The position numbers and the translations under genes are program-made. A DNA stretch of 6,921 nucleotides from Thermodesulfatator sp. (GTDB lineage: Bacteria > Desulfobacterota > Thermodesulfobacteria > Thermodesulfobacteriales > Thermodesulfobacteriaceae). Shown piece after piece: positions 5,066 to 6,921 of this stretch. A model generated the notes under the pieces. It saw only the letters and a list, made by a program, of their open reading frames with translations, was not told the origin of the DNA and made no database searches. The DNA lies in the NCBI GenBank assembly GCA_026993045.1, contig JALWWR010000055.1, forward strand, positions 1-6,921, written 5' to 3'. Numbering within the stretch: the stretch's first letter is position 1; each line of letters begins with the position of its first letter.

Positions 5066-6921
5066 ATGTCCAAACTGACCCCCATGTTTCGCCAATACTT
5101 CGAGATCAAGCGGCGTTATCCCCATTGTATTCTTTTTTTCCGGCTGGGGGACTTCTACGAGATGTTTTTTGAGGATGCGGAAGAGGGCTCCCAGATTCTG
5201 GGAATCACCCTAACCTCGCGGGAAGCCGGAGCTGGGAAACGGGTGCCTATGTGTGGGGTGCCGGTCTCCAACGTGGCCCCCTACCTCCGAAAGCTGGTAG
5301 AGGCCGGCCGAAAAGTGGCCCTTTGCGAACAGGTGGAGGACCCCCGGGAGGCCAAGGGGCTGGTGCGACGGGAAGTGGTCCGGGTGATCACCCCCGGCCT
5401 ATTTGTGGATCTGGAGGGTCTGGCGGAGAAGGAACCCCATTATCTAGGGGCGGTCCATCCCGGCTCTCCGCTGGGGCTGGCCCTTTTAGACCTTTCCACC
5501 GGGGAATTCCGGGCCACCCAGTTGGAAGAGGATGAGGCCCTTCTCAACGAGCTTTTCCGTTTAGAGCCCCGGGAGCTTCTCTGGCCGGAAGGTCGGGGCG
5601 AAGAGCTCCAGGCCCGTCTTAAAAGTCTTTGGCCTGGGGTCCATCTGACCGTGCTTCCAGGCTCTTGGTTTTCAGAAAAGCGGGCCCGGGAGACTTTGCG
5701 CACCCTTTTTGGGGTGGCGGATCCTGCTGGTTTGGGACTGGCGGAGGTTTCCGGGGCCCTTCCGGCGATCGGAGCCCTCTTAGAATACCTCCGGGAAAAC
5801 GAAAAAGAGGCCTGGGACCGTCTGGAACCCCCTAAACCCTATTTTTGGGGGGATTACCTGATCTTGGACGAAGCCACCAAACGGCACCTGGAGCTGGTGC
5901 GCAACCAGTTTGACGGCTCGGTGCGATACTCCCTCCTTTGGGTCTTGGACCAGACCAAGACCCCCATGGGAGGGCGGGTCTTGCGGCGCTGGATCCTTTA
6001 TCCCCTGCGTTCCAAAAGGGCCATTCTGGAAAGACAAGAAGCCGTGGCCTTTCTCAAAGAAAATGTGTCCCTTCGCCGGGCTTTACGGGAAAAACTCTCG
6101 CGTCTAGCGGATCTCGAACGTCTTTCGCGGCGCTGCGCCCTTAAGCTGGCCACCCCCCGGGACCTGGCCTCCCTGAGGGATAGCTTAAAGGTGCTGCCCG
6201 AGATACAGGAACTCTTAAAAGGGCAGGAGGTCCTTGAAAAGTGGTCTTTGAGGCTGGGAGATTTCGGTGCCCTTTATCAGCGCCTGGCCCAGACTCTTAA
6301 AGACGAGGTGCCGGCCGCGGCCCGGGAAGGGGGGCTTATCCGCCCCGGGGTGCATCCCGAACTGGACACGCTGCGCGATCTCCGAGAAAACACCCTGCGG
6401 TATATCCGGGAACTAGAAGAACGCGAACGGAAACGCACCGGGATCCCCAACCTTAAGGTGGGCTACAACCGGGTCTTTGGCTACTATCTAGAGGTCACTA
6501 AGGCCCATCTTTCCCGAATCCCCCCGGACTATATCCGGAAACAGACCTTGGCCAATGCGGAGCGGTTTGTTACGTCCGAGCTCAAAGAGTTTGAGACCCG
6601 GGTCCTTTCAGCGGAAGAACGGCTGAAAGAGCTAGAATATGCCCTCTTCTTAGAGCTTAGAGAAGCCGTGGCCGAAGAGGCCTCTCGTCTCAAAGAGACC
6701 AGCACGGCTTTGGGCGAAATAGACGCCCTGGCCTCTTTGGCGGAAGTGGCGGAAGAAAACCGGTATGTACGTCCCGAGATCCAAGAAGAGCCTGGGATTT
6801 ACCTTAAAGAGGCCCGACATCCGGTCCTAGAAAAGGTCTTGCCCGCCGGGACCTTCGTACCTAACACCGTGGAGCTAGATCCCGAAACCAGCCGGCTCTT
6901 GATCATCACCGGCCCCAACAT
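5066..6921 (+). CDS. mutS: DNA mismatch repair protein MutS, 3'-partial
   Basis: The frame is open from ATG 5066 to the right edge: 618 complete codons without a stop, ending ...IITGPN, the first part of Walker A (TGPNMAGKST in relatives). The visible part holds the mismatch-recognition domain (about 1-112, with LFFRLGDFYEMFF and the Phe-x-Glu wedge at Phe30-Tyr31-Glu32), the connector domain (about 115-240), and the core, lever and clamp (about 250-565, with FDGSVRYSLLWVLDQTKTPMGGR at 282-304 cut here to its key words, and GYNRVFGYYLEVTK at 466-479). MutS dimers find mismatches and recruit MutL using ATP. The presence of FYE and all domains points to true MutS1 rather than MutS2. Residues 65-70 read VPVSNV where most MutS1 proteins have VPYHA. 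The start has only a weak ribosome site, 11 bases after nadD. Confidence 0.95.
   Translation, partial: MSKLTPMFRQYFEIKRRYPHCILFFRLGDFYEMFFEDAEEGSQILGITLTSREAGAGKRVPMCGVPVSNVAPYLRKLVEAGRKVALCEQVEDPREAKGLVRREVVRVITPGLFVDLEGLAEKEPHYLGAVHPGSPLGLALLDLSTGEFRATQLEEDEALLNELFRLEPRELLWPEGRGEELQARLKSLWPGVHLTVLPGSWFSEKRARETLRTLFGVADPAGLGLAEVSGALPAIGALLEYLRENEKEAWDRLEPPKPYFWGDYLILDEATKRHLELVRNQFDGSVRYSLLWVLDQTKTPMGGRVLRRWILYPLRSKRAILERQEAVAFLKENVSLRRALREKLSRLADLERLSRRCALKLATPRDLASLRDSLKVLPEIQELLKGQEVLEKWSLRLGDFGALYQRLAQTLKDEVPAAAREGGLIRPGVHPELDTLRDLRENTLRYIRELEERERKRTGIPNLKVGYNRVFGYYLEVTKAHLSRIPPDYIRKQTLANAERFVTSELKEFETRVLSAEERLKELEYALFLELREAVAEEASRLKETSTALGEIDALASLAEVAEENRYVRPEIQEEPGIYLKEARHPVLEKVLPAGTFVPNTVELDPETSRLLIITGPN

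Noticed and set aside
5251..5535. Gly/Pro-rich open frame within mutS
   Set aside because: It is the alternate frame of mutS codons rich in GG and CC; the mutS frame runs through it with conserved motifs.

Overview
This is a gene-dense stretch of a bacterial chromosome. It encodes housekeeping and cofactor genes with short or no gaps and GC-rich codon use (many GCC, CGG, GGG and CTT codons). The mix suggests a thermophilic anaerobe: a PurD-PurE fusion, a CooC-type nickel-insertion ATPase and a metal-flexible FolE2 GTP cyclohydrolase. Codon style and gene content remind me of Thermodesulfobacteriota (Thermosulfurimonas/Thermodesulfatator-like). That is an inference, not a proven assignment. 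No mobile element, tRNA, rRNA or CRISPR was seen, and no gene-free stretch exceeds 300 bases.

Left block (+ strand, 1-3084): the 3' part of a fused purD-purE gene enters from the left edge and overlaps tsaC (tRNA t6A synthesis) by 4 bases (ATGA). After 48 bases with a possible promoter comes cooC, then folE2 only 3 bases later. CooC loads nickel into CO dehydrogenase (CODH) or acetyl-CoA synthase (ACS), and FolE2 starts folate synthesis. The pair could therefore serve a tetrahydrofolate-dependent Wood-Ljungdahl pathway, although no enzyme of that pathway lies in the window.

Middle block (- strand, 3036-4050): a tlyA-type rRNA methyltransferase gene lies upstream of a 66-residue zinc-ribbon protein. 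The small gene converges on folE2 and overlaps its 3' end by 49 bases, inside a 10-bp inverted repeat. The last codons of tlyA contain a terminator-like set of competing hairpins followed by T runs.

Right block (+ strand, 4108-6921): a very small pentapeptide-repeat protein (16 repeats in unbroken register, divergent from tlyA), then nadD (NAD synthesis), then mutS (mismatch repair). mutS is cut by the right edge just inside the Walker A motif. It is a real partial gene of 618 visible codons.

I see no wholly new defence or mobile system. The most distinctive points are the PurD-PurE fusion, the cooC-folE2 pair, the overlapping folE2/zinc-ribbon tail, the hairpins inside the tlyA end and the miniature pentapeptide protein.
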